DNA from: Phenylobacterium conjunctum
Lineage (GTDB): Bacteria; Pseudomonadota; Alphaproteobacteria; Caulobacterales; Caulobacteraceae
Direction: 5' to 3'
Assembly: GCF_042679085.1 (NCBI RefSeq)
Contig: NZ_JBHTLQ010000009.1
Span: 37,315-101,314 of the forward strand
Length of the DNA stretch: 64,000 nucleotides
Shown: piece by piece, positions 33,899 to 43,240 of the stretch
How the letters are laid out: every line of letters starts with the position of its first letter
Numbering within the stretch: the first letter of the stretch is position 1
The notes under the pieces: generated by a model
Database searches by the model: none
The model's input: only the letters and a program-made list of their open reading frames with translations
Told to the model about the DNA's origin: nothing
Program-made: the position numbers and the translations under genes

Positions 33899-35643
33899 TC
33901 CTGCTCCTCGAATACCTTCTTCAGCTCGGTCTTGAGGATCTTGCCGTTGGCGTTGCGAGGCAGGGTCTCAGGCCAGAAGGCCACCTTGACCGGCACCTTG
34001 AACGCCGCCAGCCGCTGCCGCACCCAGTCGCGCAGCTCGGCCTCGGTGGCCGAACCGCCCGATTTCAGGTGCACCACGGCCGCCGGTTCCTCACCGAGCG
34101 TCTTGTGGGGGACGCCGACCAGGGCGGCGTCCATGACGTCCGGATGGTCGTACAGCACATTCTCGACCTCGACGCAGTAGATGTTTTCACCGCCCCGGAT
34201 CAGCATGTCCTTGGCCCGGTCGATGATGAAGCAGAAGCCCTCCTCATCCACCCGGGCCAGGTCGCCAGTGCGCAGCCACCCGTCCTTGAAGGTCTCGGCG
34301 GTGGCCTCGGGCTTGTTCCAGTAGCCCTTCACCACGTTGGGACCCTTGACCCACAGCTCGCCGACCTCGCCGACGGCCAGCTCTGTCGCGCCGTCGAGGC
34401 TCAGGATCTTCATCTCGCCCGTAGGGGCGGCCGGTCCGCAGGACTCGGGGCGCACCTCATAGTCCTTGCCCAGGTGCGAGGCGAAGGTGGCCGAGGTCTC
34501 GGTCATGCCCCAGCCATTGCCCGGCAGGGAGCCGGGGAAGGTCTCGACGATCTTGCGCACCAGCTCCGGCGCCGAGGGCGCGCCGCCATATGTGACCTGG
34601 TTCAGGGAGGACAGGTCGAACCGTTCGCGGGCCGGATGCTCGATCAGCTGCCAGGCGATGGTCGGCACCCCGCCGGTGGCGGCGACCTTCTCGCGCTCGA
34701 TCAGCCGCATGCCCTCCTCCGGCTCCCACTTGCGCATGAAGACCAGCTTGCCGCCGGCGTTCACCGCTGGCGACAGGGTCGCGTGGCACCCGGTGGCGTG
34801 GAACAGCGGCACCACCAGCAGGGTCACCCGCTGAGGCGCGGTCAGGGGATCGACCTCCGGCGGCTCCTCCCCGCGGCGCAGGAAGTTGCGGGCCGCGGCG
34901 ATGCCGCTGGCCATGATGTTGGAGACGATGTTGCGGTGGGTGCCGAGCGCCCCCTTGGGCTTTCCCGTCGTGCCGGAGGTGTAGAAGATCGTCGCGTCGT
35001 CCTCCGGCTCCAAGGCCACGTCGGGAATGGGCGCGTCGGGCAGGTTGGTCCAGGCGTTCACCGGGCCGATCACGTCCTCCAGCCGCCGCACGATGGCGGG
35101 GGGCTTAGCGCCGGCCGGCAGGCGCGAGACATAGGCGCGCACGAGGTCCGGACAGTTGGCCAGGTGGTCGCCCAGGCGCTCCATCCGCTCGGCGTCCATC
35201 AGCACCACCTTGGTCCCGGAATCGGTCAGGCCGTATTCCAGCTCCGCGCCGGTCCACCAGGCGTTCAGCGGCGTGACGATCGCGCCCACCAGGGCGGCGG
35301 CGAAGAAGGCCACCGGAAACTCCGGCAGGTTGCGCATGATCACGGCGACCCGGTCGCCCTTGCCCACCCCGTCGGCCTGCAGCTGGCGGGCCAGCGTCAG
35401 GGTGGCGCGGGCGAAGGCGTCGAAGGTCGCGCGCTCATCCTCGTGCACCATGAACTCGCGCGGCCCAAAGGCGCGACCGTTCAGGAACACCTCGCGCAGG
35501 GTGGCCGGCGCGTTCTTCCAGGTGCGGGTGGGAATCCCGCGGATGACCTTCTCCTCCATCTCATAGCGCTGGCCCGGCGCGGTCAGGCGGGCGTGGGCCT
35601 CGGCGATGGTCATGGCGGGCCAGGCGGCGGTGTCGGCGGGCAT
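33895..35643 (-). CDS. Class I adenylate-forming acyl-CoA synthetase
   Basis: The 582-residue protein activates a carboxylic acid to acyl-AMP and then acyl-CoA. Motifs in order: ATP loop TIFYTSGTTGKPKGA, the aromatic-substrate-region GWGMTETS, the core GWLRTGDLARVDEEGFCFI, hinge RAKDMLIRGGENIYCVEVE and the catalytic Lys near the C-terminus in NANGKILKTEL. All catalytic residues are present, and fatty acid or a related acid is likely the substrate. It is followed, with a four-base overlap, by the flavin reductase gene, and the acyl-CoA dehydrogenase gene lies upstream on the same strand, suggesting a beta-oxidation-like role. Confidence 0.93.
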   Translation of the reverse strand: MPADTAAWPAMTIAEAHARLTAPGQRYEMEEKVIRGIPTRTWKNAPATLREVFLNGRAFGPREFMVHEDERATFDAFARATLTLARQLQADGVGKGDRVAVIMRNLPEFPVAFFAAALVGAIVTPLNAWWTGAELEYGLTDSGTKVVLMDAERMERLGDHLANCPDLVRAYVSRLPAGAKPPAIVRRLEDVIGPVNAWTNLPDAPIPDVALEPEDDATIFYTSGTTGKPKGALGTHRNIVSNIMASGIAAARNFLRRGEEPPEVDPLTAPQRVTLLVVPLFHATGCHATLSPAVNAGGKLVFMRKWEPEEGMRLIEREKVAATGGVPTIAWQLIEHPARERFDLSSLNQVTYGGAPSAPELVRKIVETFPGSLPGNGWGMTETSATFASHLGKDYEVRPESCGPAAPTGEMKILSLDGATELAVGEVGELWVKGPNVVKGYWNKPEATAETFKDGWLRTGDLARVDEEGFCFIIDRAKDMLIRGGENIYCVEVENVLYDHPDVMDAALVGVPHKTLGEEPAAVVHLKSGGSATEAELRDWVRQRLAAFKVPVKVAFWPETLPRNANGKILKTELKKVFEEQE

Positions 35644-35756
35644 TCGGCGTCCTTGAAATGCTCGATATCGAAAATGGCGGCTTTAAATGCAGAGGGCGGC
35701 CCCGCGAACGGCGCCGCCCTCCTCAGTTAAGCTTGGTCCGGCGTCGCCGGGAAGCC

Positions 35757-37082
35757 TCAGGCGTCGGCCTTGCCCCGCTGGGCGGCGTAGGCTTCCTTGA
35801 TCTCGGTCAGTTCCTTGGCGTAGCGGGCCTGGGCTTCCTCGCGCAGCTTCGGGATGTGGTAGTTCGGGAACAGGTCGTTGTCCGGCCGATAGTCCTTGAG
35901 CACCTGCTTGGCCAGGGTGACCTTGTGCACCTCGGTCGGCCCGTCGGCGATGCCCATGACCAGCGAGCTGGTGACCATGTGCATGAAGGGCATTTCGTTG
36001 GAGACGCCCAGCGCGCCGTGCAGGTGGGCGGCCTTGGTGGCGATGTCGTTATAGACCTTGGGCATCGCGACCTTGATGGCGGCGATGTCCTTGCGGACCA
36101 TGTTGTAGTCCTTGTGCTTGTCGATCAGCCAGGCGGTGCGCAGCACCAAGAGGCGGAAGCTTTCCAGGGCGATCCAGGAATCGGCGATCTGCTCCTGCAC
36201 CATCTGCAGGTCCGACAGTCGGCCGTCGCGGGTGGTGCGCGAGACGGCGCGGCGGCACATCAGATCCAGGGCGTGCTTGCAGGCGCCGACGGTGCGCATC
36301 GCGTGGTGGACCCGGCCGCCGCCCAGGCGAACCTGGGCGATGACAAAGGCCGCGCCGCGCTCGCCCAGCAGGGCGTCGTAGGGGACCCGCACATTGTTGT
36401 AGCGGACATAGCCCTCGTTACCGCCGCCGATCTCGCCGCCCGCGCCCACGGCCACGTTGCGGATGATCTCCACCCCGGGGGTGTCGGTGGGCACCAGGAA
36501 GATCGAGGTGCGCCGGTAGGGGTCCTTGGCGTCCGGATCGGTGATCGCATAGACCACCAGCACCTTGGCCCACTTGGCGTTGGTCGAGTACCACTTCTCG
36601 CCGTTGATCACCCACTCATTGCCGTCCAGCACGGCGCGGGTCTTGAAGGTCAGCGGATCGGAGCCGCCGGTGGGCTCGGACATGGAGAAGGCCGAGCGGA
36701 TCTCGCCGTTCAGCAGCGGCCAGAGGTACTGTTCCTTCTGCTTGTCGGTGCCGTAGTGGGCGATGATCTCGGCGTTGCCCGTGTCCGGCGCCTGGCAGCC
36801 GAAGATGGTGGGGGCCAGGCCGTTGCGGCCCAGCTTCTCGTTCATCAGGCCGAGCTTGAGCTGGCCATAGCCCTGGCCGCCGAGCTCCGGACCCAGGTGG
36901 CAGGCCCACAGGCCCTGCGCCTTCACCTTCTCCTGCAGCGGCCGGATCAGCTTCTCGCGGCCGATGTGGCCGTGGGCGACGATGCCGAGGTGGCTGATCG
37001 GCTCGACCTCCTCGCGCATGAACTCCTCGATCCAGTCGAGCTTCTTCTGGAACTCCGGATCCGTCTCAAAATCCCAAGCCAT
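35757..37082 (-). CDS. Acyl-CoA dehydrogenase
   Basis: The 441-residue FAD enzyme introduces the alpha,beta double bond of acyl-CoA. I take the ATG at 37082 (MAWDFETDPEFQKKLDW), which has GGGAGG six bases upstream; the frame extends 19 codons further but without support. Motifs: SEPTGGSDP in the FAD/substrate region, INGEKWYSTNAKWA, the C-terminal helical domain with RLGGGRVHHAMR and GALGVSNEMP. The sequence resembles the ACAD10/11-like long-chain group. A perfect TCAAAC-N4-GTTTGA dyad lies in the divergent gap upstream. It is probably co-regulated with the acyl-CoA synthetase gene 113 bp downstream. Confidence 0.94.
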   Translation of the reverse strand: MAWDFETDPEFQKKLDWIEEFMREEVEPISHLGIVAHGHIGREKLIRPLQEKVKAQGLWACHLGPELGGQGYGQLKLGLMNEKLGRNGLAPTIFGCQAPDTGNAEIIAHYGTDKQKEQYLWPLLNGEIRSAFSMSEPTGGSDPLTFKTRAVLDGNEWVINGEKWYSTNAKWAKVLVVYAITDPDAKDPYRRTSIFLVPTDTPGVEIIRNVAVGAGGEIGGGNEGYVRYNNVRVPYDALLGERGAAFVIAQVRLGGGRVHHAMRTVGACKHALDLMCRRAVSRTTRDGRLSDLQMVQEQIADSWIALESFRLLVLRTAWLIDKHKDYNMVRKDIAAIKVAMPKVYNDIATKAAHLHGALGVSNEMPFMHMVTSSLVMGIADGPTEVHKVTLAKQVLKDYRPDNDLFPNYHIPKLREEAQARYAKELTEIKEAYAAQRGKADA

Positions 37083-37206
37083 GACGACCTCCCATATCGC
37101 GCCGTTGAATCGGCAAAATTTAGAAAACTGGGTATGCAATGAAGCGCATGCATCCCAAAAAGCCTCGACCCGCCAGCCCCTTAAGCTTTCGGATCATACC
37201 CTAGTA

Positions 37207-37222
37207 TCAAACCGTCGTTTGA
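37207..37222. promoter_or_regulatory. TCAAAC-N4-GTTTGA dyad between acyl-CoA dehydrogenase and serine hydrolase genes
   Basis: A perfect 6-bp inverted repeat with a CGTC spacer lies about 125 bp upstream of both divergent starts. It has the size of a TetR/FadR-class operator. No matching regulator gene is adjacent. Confidence 0.5.
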
Positions 37223-37346
37223 AATGCGCAACGCTAGGGAAGCCGGAAAATCCACAAAATCGGCGCCGGCCCGTACCTGATCATTGAAAACTTGCGCGCC
37301 TTGGCCTCACCTCGCGGCCAACAAGACGAACAGGGAAGGAAGCCCC

Positions 37347-38567
37347 ATGACCAAGCCCGAAGCCCTGGGCTTCTCCAGTGAACGCCTGCGCAAGCTCGAC
37401 GCCTTCCTGGCCGCCAAGTACGTGGAGCCGGGCCTGATGCCCTGCGCCCAGGTGCAGATCGTGCGCAAGGGCCAGTTGGTCCACCAGACCGTGCTGGGCC
37501 ACGCCGACCGCGAGCGGGGCCTGAAGGCGGCTGAGGATACGGTCTATCGCATCTATTCCATGACCAAGCCGATCACGAGCCTGGCCTTCATGATGCTGGT
37601 GGAGGAAGGCGCCGTGGCGCTGGATGATCCGGTCGCCCGCTTCATCCCGGAGTGGAAGGCGCTGGGCGTCTACGCGGCCGGGACCGGCCCCTATATGTCG
37701 ACCCCGCCCGCGCGGCCCATGCAGATGGTCGACCTGCTGCGCCACACCTCGGGCCTGACCTACGATTTCCAGAGCCGGACCAACATCGACGCGGCCTATC
37801 GCAAGGCCAAGATCGCCCAGATGCATGGCCCCCTGGACTTCGACGGCACGGTGGCCGAGCTGGCCAAGATCCCCCTGGAGTTCTCGCCGGGCGAGGCCTG
37901 GAACTACTCCATCTCCACCGACATCCTGGGGATCCTGGTGGAGCGCATCTCGGGCCAGAGGTTCCAGGATTTCCTGGCGCAGCGGATCTTCAAGCCGCTG
38001 GGCATGACCGAGACCGGCTTCCAGGTCCAGGAGCATCAGCGCGCCCGGTTCGCCGCCTGCTACAACGCCGTCCCCGGCGGCCTGAAGCTGCAGGACGACC
38101 CGGCCACCAGCGCCTATCACAACACGCCCAGCTTCCACTCGGGCGGCGGCGGTCTGGTCTCCACCGCCCACGACTACATGCGATTCTGCAAGATGCTGGC
38201 GAACGGCGGCGAACTGGATGGCGCCCGGCTGATCGCGCCGCGCACCCTGAAGCTGATGGCCTCCAACCACCTGCCCGGCGGCCAGGACCTGACCCATCTG
38301 TCGCGGTCGCTGTTCTCCGAGGCCACCAACGCCGGGGTCGGCTTCGGCCTGGGCTTTGCGGTGACCTTCGATCCGGTCAAGGCGATGATGCCGTCCAGCC
38401 CCGGCGAGTTCTATTGGGGCGGCGCGGCCTCCACCGCCTTCTGGATCGATCCGGTGGAGGACATCGCCGTCGTCTTCATGACCCAGCTGATGCCCTCGTC
38501 GACCTATCCTATTCGGCGGGAGCTGCGGACCCTGGTCTATTCGGCGCTGATGGAGCCGAACCAATAA
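37347..38567 (+). CDS. Serine hydrolase of the beta-lactamase/esterase (class C) family
   Basis: The 406-residue protein has the penicillin-binding-like SxxK motif SMTK (in YRIYSMTKPITS), a Tyr motif in WNYSISTDIL, and the late HSGGGGLVS, as in EstB and other beta-lactamase-family esterases. It likely hydrolyses esters, amides or lactones; a true beta-lactamase role is not supported, as no signal peptide is visible. The ATG at 37347 follows GGGAAGGA. Its last 59 bases overlap the opposite-strand MATE transporter gene tail to tail. Confidence 0.9.
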   Translation: MTKPEALGFSSERLRKLDAFLAAKYVEPGLMPCAQVQIVRKGQLVHQTVLGHADRERGLKAAEDTVYRIYSMTKPITSLAFMMLVEEGAVALDDPVARFIPEWKALGVYAAGTGPYMSTPPARPMQMVDLLRHTSGLTYDFQSRTNIDAAYRKAKIAQMHGPLDFDGTVAELAKIPLEFSPGEAWNYSISTDILGILVERISGQRFQDFLAQRIFKPLGMTETGFQVQEHQRARFAACYNAVPGGLKLQDDPATSAYHNTPSFHSGGGGLVSTAHDYMRFCKMLANGGELDGARLIAPRTLKLMASNHLPGGQDLTHLSRSLFSEATNAGVGFGLGFAVTFDPVKAMMPSSPGEFYWGGAASTAFWIDPVEDIAVVFMTQLMPSSTYPIRRELRTLVYSALMEPNQ

Positions 38568-40113
38568 GCGCCTCGCGGGAGGCCTCGGCCGCGGCTTCGG
38601 CGGCCTCGGTCTCCTCGACGCCTCCGGGCAGGCTCTGGCCCAGGTCGGGGACCTCCCCGCGGGGCGTGGTGTCCAGCAGCCGCGCCTTGCGCCACGGCCC
38701 CCAGCGGTACCAGGACGTCGACATCAACAGGAGGGCGCCCGCGCCCACGGGGAAGCTCCACCAGATGGCGTTGGCGCCCAGGTGCGGCTCCAGCAGCATG
38801 GCGAAGGGGATGCGGATCACCCAAAGCGCGATCAGCATGGCCACCAGCGGCGGCGTCACCGAGCCGGTGGCGCGCACGATGCCCGACAGGACAAACGACA
38901 CCCCCATCGGGATGAAGGCCCACAGCACGATCGAGTTGATGTGGATGGCGATGGGGATCGAGGGGCTGCCCGCCGGCAGGAACAGCCGCATGACGATGGG
39001 CTCGATCACATAGATGATCAGGATCGGCCCGGCGCTGAGCGCCGCGGCGTAGCCCGACCCGATCAAGGCCACGCGGTCCACCCGGTCCATCCGGCCCGCG
39101 CCGACGTTCTGGGCCGCCATGGACGACACCGCCATGCCCAGGGCCATGGCCGGCATTTGGACATAGTTCCACATCTGGATCGCCGCGCCGTAGGCGGCCG
39201 CGGTCTGCGAGCCGTAGCCGTTCACAAACCGGGTCATGATCAGGGCCGCGCCGGAGACCACCAGCATCTGCATGCCCATGGGCAGGCCCTTGGTGACCAG
39301 GCTGCGCATGATGGTGAGATCAGGCTTGAGCAGGGGCCAGTCCTGGCGCTTCAGGATCAGGATCGAGTCCTTGCGCCACAGCCAGGCGATGATCAGGCCA
39401 AGCGTGATGGTCTGGCTGACCAGGGTGGCGGTGGCCGAGCCGGCGATCCCCATCTGTGGGAACGGGCCGATGCCCAGGATCAGCAGCGGGTTGAGGGTCA
39501 CCTCCATCGCCACGGCGAACAGCGAGAAATAGAACGGGGTGCGTGAATCCCCCGTCCCCCGCTGCGCCATCTGGATGAAGGAGAAGAAGTACATGAACGG
39601 GATCGCCATGAAGATGACGCGCAAATAGATGATCGCGTCGATCTTGGCGTCCGGCGGGGTCTGCATGGCCGTCAGGATGGCCGGGGTCAGGGTGTAGCCT
39701 AAGAGGCCCACCAGCATGGACACGCCCAGGAAGAAGACGATGGCCGTGCCGATCACCCGCTTGGCCAGCGACCGGTCTCCGGCGCCGATGGCCTGGCCGA
39801 TCATCAGGTTGGCGGCCATGGTGATGCCGAACACGGCGCCCAGCATCAGGAAGAAGATGGTGTTGGCGTTGGTGGTGGCGGTCAGCGCCGCCGGCCCCAG
39901 GGCGTGACTGACCCAGACCGCGTTGGCGGTGCCGTTCATCGACTGCAGCACATTGGTGCCCAGCACGGGCAGGGCGAACATCACCAGGGTCCGGCCGATG
40001 GGACCGGTGGTCAGGTCCGGCATGCCGCGTCGACCACCAGGACCGCCGGGACGCATGCCATGGGGACCGCCCGGGCCGGGGGCGGCCGCTTCCTGCTTTA
40101 CTGACGCGTTCAA
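38509..40113 (-). CDS. MATE-family multidrug/metabolite exporter
   Basis: The protein has twelve membrane helices of the MatE family and should export cationic drugs or metabolites against a proton or sodium gradient. The TTG at 40113 with AAGGGG upstream is taken as the start, giving 534 residues; upstream codons of the long frame are not supported. The N-terminus is Gly/Pro-rich (PGPGGPHGMRPGGPGGRRGM) before the first helix (about residue 45), which is unusual. The C-terminal ~60 residues, Ala/Glu-rich, extend into a 59-bp tail-to-tail overlap with the hydrolase gene. It is divergent from rfbB, with 278 bp between starts. Confidence 0.9.
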   Translation of the reverse strand: MNASVKQEAAAPGPGGPHGMRPGGPGGRRGMPDLTTGPIGRTLVMFALPVLGTNVLQSMNGTANAVWVSHALGPAALTATTNANTIFFLMLGAVFGITMAANLMIGQAIGAGDRSLAKRVIGTAIVFFLGVSMLVGLLGYTLTPAILTAMQTPPDAKIDAIIYLRVIFMAIPFMYFFSFIQMAQRGTGDSRTPFYFSLFAVAMEVTLNPLLILGIGPFPQMGIAGSATATLVSQTITLGLIIAWLWRKDSILILKRQDWPLLKPDLTIMRSLVTKGLPMGMQMLVVSGAALIMTRFVNGYGSQTAAAYGAAIQMWNYVQMPAMALGMAVSSMAAQNVGAGRMDRVDRVALIGSGYAAALSAGPILIIYVIEPIVMRLFLPAGSPSIPIAIHINSIVLWAFIPMGVSFVLSGIVRATGSVTPPLVAMLIALWVIRIPFAMLLEPHLGANAIWWSFPVGAGALLLMSTSWYRWGPWRKARLLDTTPRGEVPDLGQSLPGGVEETEAAEAAAEASREALIGSAPSAPNRPGSAAPAE

Positions 40114-40391
40114 TCCCGTCCCCTTGCCGGCGCAGGTGCGCGCCACCCGAGGTCCGCGCACGTGATCGGCTAAATGTCCGCGGCGCGGCCGACTGCGCTT
40201 CGGATATGCGAAGGCCGGGCCGACGCTAAGTCTAGGCGCCCGCCCCTGTGGCCTCAAGCACGGGCGTTGCGAAAAAGCGTCCCACGGCTCTGCGGGGGCG
40301 TGGGATTTGAGCGCGGCCCCCAGACCTGTTAATGCCGCTAGCCCCTGGAAATCAGGTGGCAAAACCGTCGCCATCGCTTACGAAAGTCGGC

Positions 40392-41441
40392 ATGAAAGTT
40401 CTGATCACCGGCGGCGCCGGGTTCATCGGGTCCGCGGTCGTGCGCCGCGCTGTCGCCGAGGGCCTGGAGGTCGTCAACCTGGACGTCCTGTCCTACTCGG
40501 CGAACCTGGAGAACGTGGCGAGCGTCGCGGACTCCCCGCTCTACGCCTTCGAGCAGGCCGACATCTGCGACGGCGAACGGGTCAAGGCGATCTTCGCCAA
40601 GCATCGCCCCGACGCAGTGATGCATCTGGCCGCCGAGAGCCACAACGACCGCGCCATCGACGGGCCGCTGGACTTCGTGCGCTCTAACGTCATGGGCACC
40701 GCCGTCCTGCTGGAGGCCGCCCGCGCGCATTGGCTGAGCCTGGAGGGCGCGGCCAAGGCGGCGTTCCGCTTCCACCACGTCTCCACCGACGAGGTGTTCG
40801 GGGCCCTGGGCGAAGAGGGCGCCTTCACCGAAGAGACCCCCTACGATCCCAATTCGCCCTATTCGGCCTCCAAGGCCGGCGCCGACCATCTGGTGCGCGC
40901 CTGGGGCCGCACCTTCGGCCTGCCGGTGGTGATCACCAACTGCGCCAACAACTACGGCCCGTTCCAGTTTCCGGAAAAGCTGATCCCGACCGTGGTGCTG
41001 CGCGCCATGGAGGGCAAGTCGATCCCGGTCTATGGCGACGGCCGCCAGGTCCGTGACTGGCTGCACGTGGACGACCACGCCGACGCCCTGCTCACCGTCC
41101 TGCGCAAGGGCCGACTGGGCGAGACCTACTGCATCGGCGGCGACTCCAACCTGCGCAATATCGAGATCATCAAGATCCTCTGCGCGCACCTGGACAAGCT
41201 GGCGCCGGCCAACGTCAAGCACGAGACCCGCATCGAGTTCGTGGCCGACCGTCCGGGCCATGACTTCCGCTATTCCATCGACGCCTCCAAGCTTAAGCAG
41301 GAGCTGGGCTGGGAGCCCAGGACCCCCCTGCCGGAAGGCCTGGAGGACACCGTGCGCTGGTACGTTGAGAACCGCGCCTGGTGGCAGGGCATCCGTGAGC
41401 GCGGCTTCCACTCCGAGCGCCTGGGCCTTACCCCCGCATGA
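40392..41441 (+). CDS. rfbB: dTDP-glucose 4,6-dehydratase
   Basis: RfbB converts dTDP-glucose to the 4-keto-6-deoxy sugar, the second step to dTDP-rhamnose for lipopolysaccharide or exopolysaccharide. The 349-residue SDR protein has the NAD loop TGGAGFIGSAVV, catalytic YxxxK in YSASKAGADH, HVSTDEVFG and RDWLHVDDHADA. The ATG at 40392 (MKVLITGGAGF) matches family N-termini; the frame extends upstream but without support. Its stop overlaps rfbD by four bases. Confidence 0.96.
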   Translation: MKVLITGGAGFIGSAVVRRAVAEGLEVVNLDVLSYSANLENVASVADSPLYAFEQADICDGERVKAIFAKHRPDAVMHLAAESHNDRAIDGPLDFVRSNVMGTAVLLEAARAHWLSLEGAAKAAFRFHHVSTDEVFGALGEEGAFTEETPYDPNSPYSASKAGADHLVRAWGRTFGLPVVITNCANNYGPFQFPEKLIPTVVLRAMEGKSIPVYGDGRQVRDWLHVDDHADALLTVLRKGRLGETYCIGGDSNLRNIEIIKILCAHLDKLAPANVKHETRIEFVADRPGHDFRYSIDASKLKQELGWEPRTPLPEGLEDTVRWYVENRAWWQGIRERGFHSERLGLTPA

Positions 41442-42331
41442 GCCTGCGCATCCTGCAGTTCGGCGCGACCGGGCAGCTGGCGCGCGAGATGCTGGCCCGC
41501 GCCAGCGCAGGCGTCGAGGTGACCGCCCTGTCCCGCGCTGAGGTCGACCTGACGGAGCCCGACGCCATCGCCCGCGCCATCGGCGAGGCCGGCGATATCG
41601 ACCTGGTGCTGAACGCGGCCGCCTACACCGCCGTCGACAAGGCCGAGAGCGAGCCGGACCTGGCCTATGCGGTGAACGCCTGGGCGCCCCAGGCGATGGC
41701 CAAGGCCTGCCAGGCCCGCGGCGTTCCCCTGGTTCACATCTCGACCGACATGGTGTTCTCCGGTGAGAAGGCCGGCCCCTATCTGGAGACCGACGCCCCG
41801 GCCCCCCTGCACGTCTATGGCGCCTCCAAGCTGGCCGGCGAGATGGCGGTGCTGGACGCCTGCGACCGCGCGGTCGTGGCCCGGGTCTCATGGCTGTTCT
41901 CGGCCTTCGGCCAGAACTTCCTGCAGATGATGCTGAAGCTGGCCCAGACCCAGCCCAAGCTGCGGATTGTCGACGACCAGCGCGCCCGGCCCACGGCCAG
42001 CGGCGACGTGGCCGCCTTCCTGCTCAGCCAGGCCCAGCGCCTGGCCGCGGCGCCCAAGGGCGCGCGCGAATGGGGCCTGCTGCACCTGGTCAATGACGGC
42101 GAGGCCAGCCGCTATGAAATGGCCCAGGCGATCTTCGAGCTGGCCTGGGCTGGCCGCGCTGCGCCGGTCATGGAGCCGGTGCCGACCTCGACCTTTCCCA
42201 CCCCGGCGCGCCGGGGCCTGAACTGCGTTCTCGACGCCGGCCGACTGAAGTCGGTCTATGGCCTGTCCCTGCGCCCCTGGCGCGAGGCCCTCGAGGACGC
42301 CATCGCCGACCTGACGCCCGCGGAGGCCTGA
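41438..42331 (+). CDS. rfbD: dTDP-4-dehydrorhamnose reductase
   Basis: RfbD reduces dTDP-4-dehydrorhamnose to dTDP-rhamnose. The 297-residue protein has the GATGQLAREM nucleotide loop, the NAAAYTAVDKAE segment, the catalytic Tyr-Lys in YGASKLAGE and the family motif RVSWLFSAFGQNF. It overlaps rfbB (ATGA) and precedes rfbA by five bases, so the three form one operon. The C3/C5 epimerase RfbC is not between them nor elsewhere in the window. Confidence 0.95.
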   Translation: MSLRILQFGATGQLAREMLARASAGVEVTALSRAEVDLTEPDAIARAIGEAGDIDLVLNAAAYTAVDKAESEPDLAYAVNAWAPQAMAKACQARGVPLVHISTDMVFSGEKAGPYLETDAPAPLHVYGASKLAGEMAVLDACDRAVVARVSWLFSAFGQNFLQMMLKLAQTQPKLRIVDDQRARPTASGDVAAFLLSQAQRLAAAPKGAREWGLLHLVNDGEASRYEMAQAIFELAWAGRAAPVMEPVPTSTFPTPARRGLNCVLDAGRLKSVYGLSLRPWREALEDAIADLTPAEA

Positions 42332-42336
42332 ATTCC

Positions 42337-43233
42337 ATGAGACGCGGCATTGTCCTGGCCGGGGGATCCGGCACCCGCCTGCACCCGCTCACCCTGGCGG
42401 TCTCCAAGCAGCTTCTGCCCATCTACGACAAGCCGATGATCTACTATCCGCTGTCGGTGCTGCTGCTGGCCGGCACGCGCGAGATCCTGATCATCACGAC
42501 GCCGGAAGACCAGGCGGGCTTCAAGCGCCTGCTGGGCGACGGCTCCCAGCTGGGCGTGCGCTTCGAATACATCGTCCAGCCCAGCCCTGACGGCCTGGCC
42601 CAGGCCTATATCCTGGGCGAGGAGTTCGTGAACGGCGACCCCAGCGTGATGATCCTGGGCGACAACATCTTCTTCGGCCAAGGCTTCTCGCAGATGCTGC
42701 GTTCGGCCGACGCGCGCACCGACGGGGCCACCGTGTTCGGCTACCAGGTGCACGATCCGGAGCGCTATGGCGTCGTCGAGTTCGGCGAGGCCGGCAAGGT
42801 GCTCAGCATCGAGGAAAAGCCCAAGGCGCCGAAGTCCAACTATGCGGTGACCGGCCTCTATTTCTACGACGGCAAGGCCAGCGAATACGCCAAGACTCTG
42901 AAACCCTCGGAGCGGGGCGAACTGGAGATCACGGCCCTGAACCAGGTCTATCTGGACGCCGGCCAGCTGAACGTCGAACTGCTGGGCCGCGGCTTCGCCT
43001 GGCTGGACACCGGCACCCATGACAGCCTGATCCAGGCCGGCGAGCTGGTGCGCACCTTTGAGCAGCGCCAGGGCCTGCGGATCGGTTGCCTGGAAGAAGC
43101 CGCCTATCGCATGGGCTTCATCGACCAGGCCCAGCTGGCGGACCTGGGCCGCGCCCAGGCCAAGAGCGAGTACGGCCGCTATCTGCGCCAGATCGCCGAG
43201 CGCCCGCCGGGCGTCGACGAACCGGGCGAGTAG
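42337..43233 (+). CDS. rfbA: Glucose-1-phosphate thymidylyltransferase
   Basis: RfbA makes dTDP-glucose from glucose 1-phosphate and dTTP, the first step of the pathway. The 298-residue protein has the nucleotidyltransferase signature GGSGTRLHPLT, then YDKPMIYYPLS, LGDNIFFG and EEKPKAPKSNYAVTGLYFYD. Length and motifs are normal. It is the last gene of the rfbB-rfbD-rfbA operon and converges, with seven bases between, on the amino-acid permease gene. Confidence 0.97.
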   Translation: MRRGIVLAGGSGTRLHPLTLAVSKQLLPIYDKPMIYYPLSVLLLAGTREILIITTPEDQAGFKRLLGDGSQLGVRFEYIVQPSPDGLAQAYILGEEFVNGDPSVMILGDNIFFGQGFSQMLRSADARTDGATVFGYQVHDPERYGVVEFGEAGKVLSIEEKPKAPKSNYAVTGLYFYDGKASEYAKTLKPSERGELEITALNQVYLDAGQLNVELLGRGFAWLDTGTHDSLIQAGELVRTFEQRQGLRIGCLEEAAYRMGFIDQAQLADLGRAQAKSEYGRYLRQIAERPPGVDEPGE

Positions 43234-43240
43234 GCCGGGA

